From Hippophae tibetana (Eukaryota; Streptophyta; Magnoliopsida; Rosales; Elaeagnaceae), in the NCBI GenBank assembly GCA_037013495.1, contig JAZDXN010000025.1:310001-374000 (forward strand): 64,000 nucleotides of DNA, written 5' to 3'. A program made the translations under genes and the position numbers. The notes under the pieces were generated by a model, which saw only the letters and a program-made list of their open reading frames with translations, did no database searches and was not told the origin of the DNA. Of this stretch, positions 51,330-63,691 are shown piece after piece. Each line of letters starts with the position of its first letter. Position 1 is the first letter of the stretch.

Positions 51330-52785
51330 TTCAATAGGGCTATACAGGAGATATTGGTGCCAACCTAGGTTTGATTATTTATATTTTCAATCAATCCCTA
51401 TTCTTCAAAAAAAAATAAGAGTAGAGAAAAAGAAAAAGGATGTCGTTCATATTTTCAAAAACAAAAAAGCATTTGGTAAATATGAGTTACAACTTTGAAT
51501 GGAGATAACTTTTAACTCGGGTTTCGAAAACACTATTATAATATATCAAAACGAAGCTCGTATGAAATTACACAATACATTTTGGTCGCGCCAAGGAAAA
51601 TCGTTTTTGTACACAAATTACATCGTTTACATCATTTATCGTGTGTTTAAAGTTTTTGAAGCACCGTTTTCATTTCACTTACTTCTGGTTTAATTCAATA
51701 GGGCTATACAGGAGATATTGGTGCCAACCTAGGATTGATTATTTATATTTTCAATCAACCTCATTCTTCAAAAAAAATAAGAGAAGAGAAAAAGAAAGAG
51801 GATGTCGTTCATATTTTAAAAAACAAAAACTCATTTGGTAAATATGAGTTATAACTTTTAATGCAGATAACTTTTAACTCGGGTATCGAAAACACTATTA
51901 TAATATATCAAAACGAAGCTCGTATGAAATTACACAATATATTTTGGTCGCGCCAAGGAAAATCGTTTTTGTACACAAATTACATCGTTTACATCATTTA
52001 TCGTGTGTTTAAAGTTTTTGAAGCACCATTTTCAATTTACTTACTTCTGGTTTAATTCAATAGGGCTATACAGGAGATATTGGTGCCAACCTAGGTTTGA
52101 TTGTTTTTATATTTTCAATCAACCTCATTCTTCAAAAAAAATAAGAGAAGAGAAAAAGAAAGAGGATGTCGTTCATATTTTCAAAAACCAAAACTCATTT
52201 GGTAAATATGAGTTATAACTTTTAATGCAGATAACTTTTGACTCGTGTATCGAAAACACTATTATAATATATCAAAACGAAGCTCGTATGAAATTACACA
52301 ATATATTTTGGTCGCGCCAAGGAAAATCGTTTTTGTACACAAATTACATCGTTTACATCATTTATCGTGTGTTTAAAGTTTTTGAAGCACCGTTTTCATT
52401 TCACTTACTTCTGGTTTAATTCAATAAGGCTATACAGGAGATATTGGTGCCAACCTAGGTTTGATTATTTATATTTTCAATCAATCCCTATTCTTCAAAA
52501 AAAAAAATAAGAGTAGAGAAAAAGAAAGAGGATGTCGTTCATATTTTCAAAAACAAAAACTCATTTGGTAAATATGAGTTATAACTTTTAATGCAGATAA
52601 CTTTTGACTCGTGTATCGAAAACACTATTATAATATATCAAAACGAAGCTCGTATGAAATTACACAATATATTTTGGTCGCGCCAAGGAAAATCGTTTTT
52701 GTACTCAAATTTCATCGTTTACATCAGTAATCGAGTGTTTAAAGTTTTTGAAGAACCGTTTTCATTTTACTTACTTCTGGTTTAA
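51330..52785 (+). repeat. Irregular A''-B''-B''-A''/B block between hexamers and tetramer
   Basis: Monomer starts are 51330 A'', 51694 B'', 52056 B'' and 52420 A''/B hybrid. A'' at 51330 has GGGTTTCG and CAATACATTTTGG. B'' at 52056 has the GATTGTTTTTATATT front also seen at 45148. The matching GTAATCG/GAAGAACC tail lies one monomer later, at 52420. An extra monomer therefore seems to have been inserted inside an older B'' unit. Confidence 0.88.
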
Positions 52786-54237
52786 TTCAATAGGGCTATA
52801 CAGGAGATATTGGTGACAACCTAGGTTTGATTATTTATATTTTCAATCAGTTTCTATTCTTCAAAAAAAATAATAGAGAAGAAAAGGAAAGAGGATGTCG
52901 TTCATATTTTCAAAAATAAAAAAACATTTGGTAAATATGAGTTACAACTTTCAACGGAGTTAACTTTTGACTCGTGTATCGAAAACACTATTATAATATG
53001 TCAAACCGAAGCTCGTATGAAATTACACAATATATTTTGGTCGCGCCAAGGAAAATCATTTTTGTACTCAAATTACATCATTTACATCAGTTATCGAGTG
53101 TTTAAAGTTTTTGAAGCACCGTTTTCATTTTACTTACTTCTGGTTTAATTCAATAGGGCTATACAGGAGATATTGGTGCCAACCTAGGTTTGCTTATTTA
53201 TATTTTCAATCAGTTTCTATTCTTCAAAAAAAATAATAGAAAAGAAAAGGAAAGAGGATGTCGTTCATATTTTCAAAAATAAAAAAACATTTGGTAAATA
53301 TGAGTTACAACTTTCAACGGAGTTAACTTTTGACTCGGGTATCGAAACTACTATTATAATATATTAAACCGAAACTCGTATGAAATTACACAATATATTT
53401 TGGTCGTGCCAAAGAAAATATTTTTTGTACCCAAATTACATCGTTTACACCACTTACCGAGTGTTTAAAGTTTTTGACGCACCATTTTCAATTTACTTAC
53501 TTCTAGTTTAATTCAATAGGGCTATACAGGAGATATTGGTGCCAACCTAGGTTTGATTATTTATATTTTCAATCAATCCCTATTCTTCAAAAAAAAATAA
53601 GAGTAGAGAAAAAGAAAGAGGATGTCGTTCATATTTTCAAAAACAAAAAAGCATTTAGTAAATATGAGTTACAACTTTGAATGGAGATAACTTTTAACTC
53701 GGGTATCGAAAACACTATTATAATATATCAAAACGAAGCTCGTATGAAATTACACAATATATTTTGGTCGCGCCAAGGAAAATCGTTTTTGTACACAAAT
53801 TACATCGTTTACATCATTTATCGTGTGTTTAAAGTTTTTGAAGCACCATTTTCAATTTACTTACTTCTGGTTTAATTCAATAGGGCTATACAGGAGATAT
53901 TGGTGCCAACCTAGGTTTGATTATTTATATTTTCAATCAACCTCATTCTTCAAAAAAAATAAGAGAAGAGAAAAAGAAAGAGGATGTCGTTCATATTTTC
54001 AAAAACAAAAACTCATTTGGTAAATATGAGTTATAACTTTTAATGCAGATAACTTTTGACTCGTGTATCGAAAACACTATTATAATATATCAAAACGAAG
54101 CTCGTATGAAATTACACAATATATTTTGGTCGCGCCAAGGAAAATCGTTTTTGTACACAAATTACATCGTTTACATCATTTATCGTGTGTTTAAAGTTTT
54201 TGAAGCACCGTTTTCATTTCACTTACTTCTGGTTTAA
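52786..54237 (+). repeat. D-E-A''-B'' tetramer, copy 4 (1452 bp)
   Basis: Monomer starts are 52786 D, 53149 E, 53512 A'' and 53876 B''. They match 45512-46963 monomer for monomer at an offset of exactly 7274 bp, including GAAACTACTATT and GTGCCAAAGAAAAT in E. Confidence 0.93.
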
Positions 54238-56056
54238 TTCAATAAGGCTATACAGGAGATATTTGTGCCAACCTAGGTTTGATTATTTATATTTTCAATC
54301 AATCCCTATTCTTCAAAAAAAAAATAAGAGTAGAGAAAAAGAAAGAGGATGTCGTTCATATTTTCAAAAACAAAAAAGCATTTAGTAAATATGAGTTACA
54401 ACTTTGAATGGAGATAACTTTTAACTCGGGTATCGAAAACACTATTATAATATATCAAAACGAAGCTCGTATGAAATTACACAATATACTTTGGTCGCCC
54501 CAAGGAAAATCGTTTTTGTACACAAATTACATCGTTTATATAATTTATCGTGTGTTTAAAGTTTTTGAAGCACCGTTTTCATTTCACTTACTTCTGGTTT
54601 AATTCAATAGGGCTATACAGGAGATATTGGTGCCAACCTAGGTTTGATTATTTATATTTTCAATCAACCTCATTCTTCAAAAAAAATAAGAGAAGAGAAA
54701 AAGAAAGAGGATGTCGTTCATATTTTCAAAAACAAAAACTCATTTGGTAAATATGAGTTATAACTTTTAATGCAGATAACTTTTGACTCGTGTATCGAAA
54801 ACACTATTATAATATATCAAATCGAAGCTCGTATGAAATTACACTATATATTTTGGTCGCGCCAAGGAAAATCGTTTTTGTACTCAAATTACATCGTTTA
54901 CATCAGTTATCGAGTGTTTAAAGTTTTTGAAGCACCGTTTTGATTTTACTTTCTTCTGGTTTAATTCAATAGGGCTATACAGGAGATATGGTGCCAACCT
55001 AGGTTTGATTATTTATATTTTCAATCAGTCTCTATTCTTCAAAAAAAATAATAGAAAAGAAAACGAAAGAGGATGTCGTTCATATTTTCAAAAATAAAAA
55101 AACATTTGGTAAATATGAGTTACTACTTTCAACGGAGTTAACTTTTGACTCGGGTATCGAAACCACTATTATAATATATCAAACCGAAACTCGTATGAAA
55201 TTACACAATATATTTTGGTCGTGCCAAGGAAAATATTTTTTGTACCCAAATTACATCGTTTACACCACTTACCGAGTGTTTAAAGTTTTTGACGCACCAT
55301 TTTCAATTTACTTACTTCTAGTTTAATTCAATAGAGCTATATAGGAGATATTGGTGCCAACATAGGTTTGATTATTTATATTTTCAATCAATCCCTATTC
55401 TTCAAAAAAAAATAAGAGAAGAGAAAAAGAAAGAGGATGTCGTTCATATGTTCAAAAAGAAAAAAGCATTTGGTAAATATGAGTTACAACTTTCAACGGA
55501 GTTAACTTTTGACTCGGGTATCGAAACCACTATTATAATATATCAAACCGAAACTCGTATGAAATTACACAATATATTTTGGTCGTGGCAAGGAAAATAT
55601 TTTTTGTACCCAAATTACATCGTTTACACCACTTACCGAGTGTTTAAAGTTTTTGACGCACCATTTTCAATTTACTTACTTCTTGTTTAATTCAATAGAG
55701 CAATATAGGAGATATTGGTGCCAACATAGGTTTGATTATTTATATTTTCAATCAATCCCTATTCTTCAAAAAAAAAAATAAGAGAAGAGAAAAAGAAAGA
55801 GGATGTCGTTCATATTTTCAAAAACAAAAAAGCATTTGGTAAATATGAGTTACAACTTTCAATGGAGATAACTTTTAACTCGGGTATCGAAAACACTATT
55901 ATAATATATCAAAACGAAGCTCGTATGAAATTACACAATATGTTTTGGTCGTGCCAAGGAAAATCGTTTTTGTACACAAATTACATCGTTTACATCATTT
56001 ATCGTGTGTTTAAAGTATTTGAAGCACCGTTTTCATTTCACTAACTTCTGGTTTAA
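52786..56056 (+). repeat. Long duplication at 7274 bp offset, copy 2
   Basis: This is the second copy of 45512-48784, with the same nine-monomer order. The final A here has ATGTTTTGG and CACTAACTTC, which 48417-48784 lacks, so identity ends inside that last monomer. Confidence 0.9.
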
Positions 56057-58600
56057 TTCAATAGGGCTATACAGGAGATATTGGTGCCAACCTAGGTTTG
56101 ATTATTTATATTTTCAATCAACCCCATTCTTCAAAAAAAATAAGAGAAGAGAAAAAGAAAGAGGATGTTGTTCATATTTTCAAAAACAAAAAATCATTTG
56201 GTAAATATGAGTTAAAACTTTCAATGCAGATAACTTTTGACTCGTGTATCGAAAACACTATTATAATATATCAAATCGAAGCTCGTATGAAATTACACAA
56301 TATATTTTGGTCGCGCCAAGGAAAATCGTTTTTGTACACAAATTACATCGTTTACATCATTTATCGTGTGTTTAAAGTTTTTGAAGCACCGTTTTCATAT
56401 CACTTACTTCTGGTTTAATTCAATAGGGCTATACAGGAGATATTGGTGCCAACCTAGGTTTGATTATTTATATTTTCAATCAATCCCTATTCTTCAAAAA
56501 AAAATAAGAGTAGAGAAAAAGAAAAAGGATGTCGTTCATATTTTCAAAAACAAAAAAGCATTTGGTAAATATGAGTTACAACTTTGAATGGAGATAACTT
56601 TTAACTCGGGTTTCGAAAACACTATTATAATATATCAAAACGAAGCTCGTATGAAATTACACAATACATTTTGGTCGCGCCAAGGAAAATCGTTTTTGTA
56701 CACAAATTACATCGTTTACATCATTTATCGTGTGTTTAAAGTTTTTGAAGCACCGTTTTCATTTCACTTACTTCTGGTTTAATTCAATAGGGCTATACAG
56801 GAGATATTGGTGCCAACCTAGGTTTGATTATTTATATTTTCAATCAACCTCATTCTTCAAAAAAAATAAGAGAAGAGAAAAAGAAAGAGGATGTCGTTCA
56901 TATTTTCAAAAACAAAAACTCATTTGGTAAATATGAGTTATAACTTTTAATGCAGATAACTTTTGACTCGTGTATCGAAAACACTATTATAATATATCAA
57001 ATCGAAGCTCGTATGAAATTACACTATTTATTTTGGTCGCGCCAAGGAAAATCGTTTTTGTACTCAAATTACATCGTTTACATCAGTTATCGAGTGTTTA
57101 AAGTTTTTGAAGCACCGTTTTGATTTTACTTTCTTCTGGTTTAATTCAATAGGGCTATACAGGAGATATGGTGCCAACCTAGGTTTGATTATTTATATTT
57201 TCAATCAGTCTCTATTCTTCAAAAAAAATAATAGAAAAGAAAACGAAAGAGGATGTCGTTCATATTTTCAAAAATAAAAAAACATTTGGTAAATATGAGT
57301 TACTACTTTCAACGGAGTTAACTTTTGACTCGGGTATCGAAACCACTATTATAATATATCAAACCGAAACTCGTATGAAAATACACAATATATTTTGGTC
57401 GTGCCAAGGAAAATATTTTTTGTACCCAAATTACATCGTTTACACCACTTACCGAGTGTTTAAAGTTTTTGACGCACCATTTTCAATTTACTTACTTCTA
57501 GTTTAATTCAATAGAGCTATATAGGAGATATTGGTGCCAACATAGGTTTGATTATTTATATTTTCAATCAATCCCTATTCTTCAAAAAAAAATAAGAGAA
57601 GAGAAAAAGAAAGAGGATGTCGTTCATATGTTCAAAAAGAAAAAAGCATTTGGTAAATATGAGTTACAACTTTCAACGGCGTTAACTTTTGACTCGGGTA
57701 TCGAAACCACTATTATAATATATCAAACCGAAACTCGTATGAAATTACACAATATATTTTGGTCGTGGCAAGGAAAATATTTTTTGTACCCAAATTACAT
57801 CGTTTACACCACTTACCGAGTGTTTAAAGTTTTTGACGCACCATTTTCAATTTACTTACTTCTAGTTTAATTCAATAGAGCAATATAGGAGATATTGGTG
57901 CCAACATAGGTTTGATTATTTATATTTTCAATCAATCCCTATTCTTCAAAAAAAAATAAGAGAAGAGAAAAAGAAAGAGGATGTCGTTCATATGTTCAAA
58001 AAGAAAAAAGCATTTGGTAAATATGAGTTACAACTTTCAACGGAGTTAACTTTTGACTCGGGTATCGAAACCACTATTATAATATATCAAACCGAAACTC
58101 GTATGAAATTACACAATATATTTTGGTCGTGGCAAGGAAAATATTTTTTGTACCCAAATTACATCGTTTACACCACTTACCGAGTGTTTAAAGTTTTTGA
58201 CGCACCATTTTCAATTTACTTACTTCTTGTTTAATTCAATAGAGCAATATAGGAGATATTGGTGCCAACATAGGTTTGATTATTTATATTTTCAATCAAT
58301 CCCTATTCTTCAAAAAAAAAAATAAGAGAAGAGAAAAAGAAAGAGGATGTCGTTCATATTTTCAAAAACAAAAAAGCATTTGGTAAATATGAGTTACAAC
58401 TTTCAATGGAGATAACTTTTAACTCGGGTATCGAAAACACTATTATAATATATCAAAACGAAGCTCGTATGAAATTACACAATATGTTTTGGTCGTGCCA
58501 AGGAAAATCGTTTTTGTACACAAATTACATCGTTTACATCATTTATCGTGTGTTTAAAGTATTTGAAGCACCGTTTTCATTTCACTAACTTCTGGTATAA
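54238..58600 (+). repeat. A''-B''-C'-F-A-B hexamer copies 3 and 4 (2181 and 2182 bp; copy 4 has F doubled)
   Basis: Monomer starts are 54238 A'', 54603 B'', 54965 C', 55327 F, 55691 A, 56057 B; and 56419 A'', 56783 B'', 57145 C', 57507 F, 57871 F, 58235 A. In copy 4 the F is duplicated and no B follows, so the length stays at six monomers. Private changes include GATATTTGTGCC and ATACTTTGGTCGCCCC in A'' at 54238, CACTATTTATTTTGG at 56783 and AACGGCGTT in the first F of copy 4. The run 55691-57144 matches 50601-52055 at an offset of about 5089 bp. Confidence 0.92.
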
Positions 58601-59330
58601 TTCAATAGGGCTATACAGGAGATATTGGTGCCAACCTAGGTTTGATTATTTATATTTTCAATCAATCCCTATTCTTCAAAAAAAAAATAAGAGTAGAGAA
58701 AAAGAAAGAGGATGTCGTTCATATTTTCAAAAACAAAAAAGCATTTGGTAAATATGAGTTACAACTTTCAATGGAGATAACTTTTAACTCGGGTATCGAA
58801 AACACTATTATAATATATCAAAACGAAGCTCGTATGAAATTACACAATATATTTTGGTCGGGCCAAGGAAAATCGTTTTTGTACACAAATTACATCGTTT
58901 ACATCATTTATCGTGTGTTTAAAGTTTTTGAAGCACCGTTTTCATATCACTTACTTCTGGTTTAATTCAATAGGGCTATACAGGAGATATTGGTGCCAAC
59001 CTAGGTTTGATTATTTATATTTTCAATCAATCCCTATTCTTCAAAAAAAAAATAAGAGTAGAGAAAAAGAAAGAGGATGTCGTTCATATTTTCAAAAACA
59101 AAAAAGCATTTGGTAAATATGAGTTACAACTTTCAATGGAGATAACTTTTAACTCGAATATCGAAAACACTATTATAATATATCAAAACGAAGCTCGTAT
59201 GAAATTACACAATATATTTTGGTCGGGCCAAGGAAAATCGTTTTTGTACACAAATTACATCGTTTACATCATTTATCGTGTGTTTAAAGTTTTTGAAGCA
59301 CCGTTTTCATTTCACTTACTTCTGGTTTAA
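58601..59330 (+). repeat. Two A''-like monomers in tandem
   Basis: The monomers start at 58601 and 58966, 365 bp each. They have AAGAGTAGAG like A'' but CTTTCAATGG and GCATTTGG like A, and share a private GGTCGGGCCAAGG. The second has AACTCGAATATCG. They form the right edge of the diverged domain. Confidence 0.92.
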
Positions 59331-60783
59331 TTCAATAGGGCTATACAGGAGATATTGGTGCCAACCTAGGTTTGATTATTTATATTTTCAATCAACCCCA
59401 TTCTTCAAAAAAAATAAGAGAAGAGAAAACGAAAGAGGATGTCGTTCATATTTTCAAAAACAAAAAATCATTTGGTAAATATGAGTTATAACTTTCAATG
59501 CAGATAACTTTTGACTCGTGTATCGAAAACACTATTATAATATATCAAATCGAAGCTCGTATGAAATTACACAATATATTTTGGTCGCGCCAAGGAAAAT
59601 CGTTTTTGTACTCAAATTACATCGTTTACATCAGTTATCGAGTGTTTAAAGTTTTTGAAGCACCGTTTTCATTTTACTTACTTCTGGTTTAATTCAATAG
59701 GGCTATACAGGAGATATTGGTGCCAACCTAGGTTTGATTATTTATATTTTCAATCAGTCTCTATTCTTCAAAAAAAATAATAGAAAAGAAAAGGAAAGAG
59801 GATGTCGTTCATATTTTCAAAAATAAAAAAACATTTGGTAAATATGAGTTACAACTTTCAACGGAGTTAACTTTTGACTCGGGTATCGAAACCACTATTA
59901 TAATATATCAAACCGAAACTCGTATGAAATTACACAATATATTTTGGTCGTGCCAAGGAAAATATTTTTTGTACCCAAATTACATCGTTTACACCACTTA
60001 CCGAGTGTTTAAAGTTTTGGACGCACCATTTTCAATTTACTTACTTCTAGTTTAATTCAATAGAGCAATATAGGAGATATTGGTGCCAACATAGGTTTGA
60101 TTATTTATATTTTCAATCAATCCCTATTCTTCAAAAAAAAAATAAGAGAAGAGAAAAAGAAAGAGGATGTCGTTCATATTTTCAAAAACAAAAAAGCATT
60201 TGGTAAATATGAGTTACAAATTTCAATGGAGATAACTTTTAACTCGGGTATCGAAAACACTATTATAATATATCAAAACGAAGCTCGTATGAAATTACAC
60301 AATATATTTTGGTCGCGCCAAGGAAAATCGTTTTTGTACACAAATTACATCGTTTACATCATTTATCGTGTGTTTAATGTTTTTGAAGCACCGTTTTCAT
60401 TTCACTTACTTCTGGTTTAATTCAATAGGGCTATACAGGAGATATTGGTGCCAACCTAGGTTTGATTATTTATATTTTCAATCAGTCTCTATTCTTCAAA
60501 AAAAATAATAGAAAAGAAAAGGAAAGAGGATGTCGTTCATATTTTCAAAAATAAAAAAACATTTGGTAAATATGAGTTACAACTTTCAACGGAGTTAACT
60601 TTTGACTCGGGTATCGAAACCACTATTATAATATATCAAACCGAAACTCGTATGAAATTACACAATATATTTTGGTCGTGCCAAGGAAAATATTTTTTGT
60701 ACCCAAATTACATCGTTTACACCACTTACCGAGTGTTTAAAGTTTTTGACGCACCATTTTCAATTTACTTACTTCTAGTTTAA
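59331..60783 (+). repeat. B-C then A-C dimer: return to the main pattern
   Basis: Monomer starts are 59331 B, 59693 C, 60056 A and 60421 C. A at 60056 has the ACAAATTTC dimer marker and a private TGTTTAATGTTT. C at 59693 has AAGTTTTGGACG. Confidence 0.93.
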
Positions 60784-63691
60784 TTCAATAGAGCAATATA
60801 GGAGATATTGGTGCCAACATAGGTTTGATTATTTATATTTTCAATCAATCCCTATTCTTCAAAAAAAAAATAAGAGAAGAGAAAAAGAAAGAGGATGTCG
60901 TTCATATTTTCAAAAACAAAAAAGCATTTGTTAAATATGAGTTACAACTTTCAATAGAGATAACTTTTAACTCGGGTATCGAAAACACTATTATAATATA
61001 TCAAAACGAAGCTCGTATGAAATTACACAATATATTTTGGTCGCGCCAAGGAAAATCGTTTTTGTACACAAATTACATCGTTTACATTATTTATCGTGTG
61101 TTTAAAGTTTTTGAAGCACCGTTTTCATTTCACTTACTTCTGGTTTAATTCAATAGGGCTATACAGAAGATATTGGTGCCAACCTAGGTTTGATTATTTA
61201 TATTTTCAATCAACCCCATTCTTCAAAAAAAATAAGAGAAGAGAAAAAGAAAGAGGATTCCGTTCATATTTTCAAAAACAAAAAATCATTTGGTAAATAT
61301 GAGTTATAACTTTCAATGCAGATAACTTTTGACTCGTGCATCGAAAACACTATTATAATATATCAAATCGAAGCTCGTATGAAATTACACAATATATTTT
61401 GGTCGCGCCAAGGAAAATCGTTTTTGTACTCAAATTACATCGTTTACATCAGTTATCGAGTGTTTAAAGTTTTTGAAGCACCGTTTTCATTTTACTTACT
61501 TCTGGTTTAATTCAATAGGGCTATACAGGAGATATTGGTGCCAACCTAGGTTTGATTATTTATATTTTCAATCAGTCTCTATTCTTCAAAAAAAATAATA
61601 GAAAAGAAAAGGAAAGAGGATGTCGTTCATATTTTCAAAAATAAAAAAACATTTGGTAAATATGAGTTACAACTTTCAACGGAGTTAACTTTTGACTCGG
61701 GTATCGAAACCACTATTATAATATATCAAACCGAAAATCGTATGAAATTACACAATATATTTTGGTCGTGCCAAGGAAAATATTTTTTGTACCCAAATTA
61801 CATCGTTTACACCACTTACCGAGTGTTTAAAGTTTTTGACGCACCATTTTCAATTTACTTACTTCTAGTTTAATTCAATAGAGCAATATAGGAGATATTG
61901 GTGCCAACATAGGTTTGATTATTTATATTTTCAATCAATCCCTATTCTTCAAAAAAAAAAATAAGAGAAGAGAAAAAGAAAGAGGATGTCGTTCATATTT
62001 TCAAAAACAAAAAAGCATTTGGTAAATATGAGTTACAACTTTCAATGGAGATAACTTTTAACTCGGGTATCGAAAACACTATTATAATATATCAAAACGA
62101 AGCTCGTATGAAATTACACAATATATTTTGGTCGCGCCAAGGAAAATCGTTTTTGTACACAAATTACATCGTTTACATCATTTATCGTGTGTTTAAAATT
62201 TTTGAAGCACCGTTTTCATTTCACTTACTTCTGGTTTAATTCAATAGGGCTATACAGGAGATATTGGTGCCAACCTAGGTTTGATTATTTATATTTTCAA
62301 TCAACCTCATTCTTCAAAAAAAATAAGAGAAGAGAAAAAGAAAGAGGATGTCGTTCATATTTTCAAAAACAAAAAATCATTTGGTAAATATGAGTTATAA
62401 CTTTCAATGCAGATAACTTTTGACTCGTGTATCGAAAACACTATTATAATATATCAAATCGAAGCTCGTATGAAATTACACAATATATTTTGGTCGCGCC
62501 AAGGAAAATCGTTTTTGTACTCAAATTACATCGTTTACATCAGTTATCGAGTGTTTAAAGTTTTTGAAGCACCGTTTTCATTTTACTTACTTCTGGTTTA
62601 ATTCAATAGGGCTATACAGGAGATATTGGTGCCAACCTAGGTTTGATTATTTATATTTTCAATCAGTCTCTATTCTTCAAAAAAAATAATAGAAAAGAAA
62701 AGGAAAGAGGATGTCGTTCATATTTTCAAAAATAAAAAAACATTTGGTAAATATGAGTTACAACTTTCAACGGAGTTAACTTTTGACTCGGGTATCGAAA
62801 CCACAATTATAATATATCAAACCGAAACTCGTATGAAATTACACAATATATTTTGGTCGTGCCAAGGAAAATATTTTTTGTACCCAAATTACATCGTTTA
62901 CACCACTTACCGAGTGTTTAAAGTTTTTGACGCACCATTTTCAATTTACTTACTTCTAGTTTAATTCAATAGAGCAATATAGGAGATATTGGTGCCAACA
63001 TAGGTTTGATTATTTATATTTTCAATCAATCCCTATTCTTCAAAAAAAAAATAAGAGAAGAGAAAAAGAAAGAGGATGTCGTTCATATTTTCAAAAACAA
63101 AAAAGCATTTGTTAAATATGAGTTACAACTTTCAATAGAGATAACTTTTAACTCGGGTATCGTAAACACTATTATAATATATCAAAACGAAGCTCGTATG
63201 AAATTACACAATATATTTTGGTCGCGCCAAGGAAAATCGTTTTTGTACACAAATTACATCGTTTACATTATTTATCGTGTGTTTAAAGTTTTTGAAGCAC
63301 CGTTTTCATTTCACTTACTTCTGGTTTAATTCAATAGGGCTATACAGAAGATATTGGTGCCAACCTAGGTTTGATTATTTATATTTTCAATCAACCCCAT
63401 TCTTCAAAAAAAATAAGAGAAGAGAAAAAGAAAGAGGATTCCGTTCATATTTTCAAAAACAAAAAATCATTTGGTAAATATGAGTTATAACTTTCAATGC
63501 AGATAACTTTTGACTCGTGCATCGAAAACACTATTATAATATATCAAATCGAAGCTCGTATGAAATTACACAATATATTTTGGTCGCGCCAAGGAAAATC
63601 GTTTTTGTACTCAAATTTCATCGTTTACATCAGTAATCGAGTGTTTAAAGTTTTTGAAGCACCGTTTTCATTTTACTTACTTCTGGTTTAA
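60784..63691 (+). repeat. Two A-B-C trimers and an A-B pair
   Basis: Monomer starts are 60784 A, 61149 B, 61511 C; 61874 A, 62240 B, 62602 C; and 62965 A, 63330 B. A at 60784 and 62965 and B at 61149 and 63330 carry the GTTAAA/AATAGAG and AGGATTCCG haplotype. B at 63330 has the AATTTCATC and GTAATCG tail, as at 41521. Confidence 0.93.
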
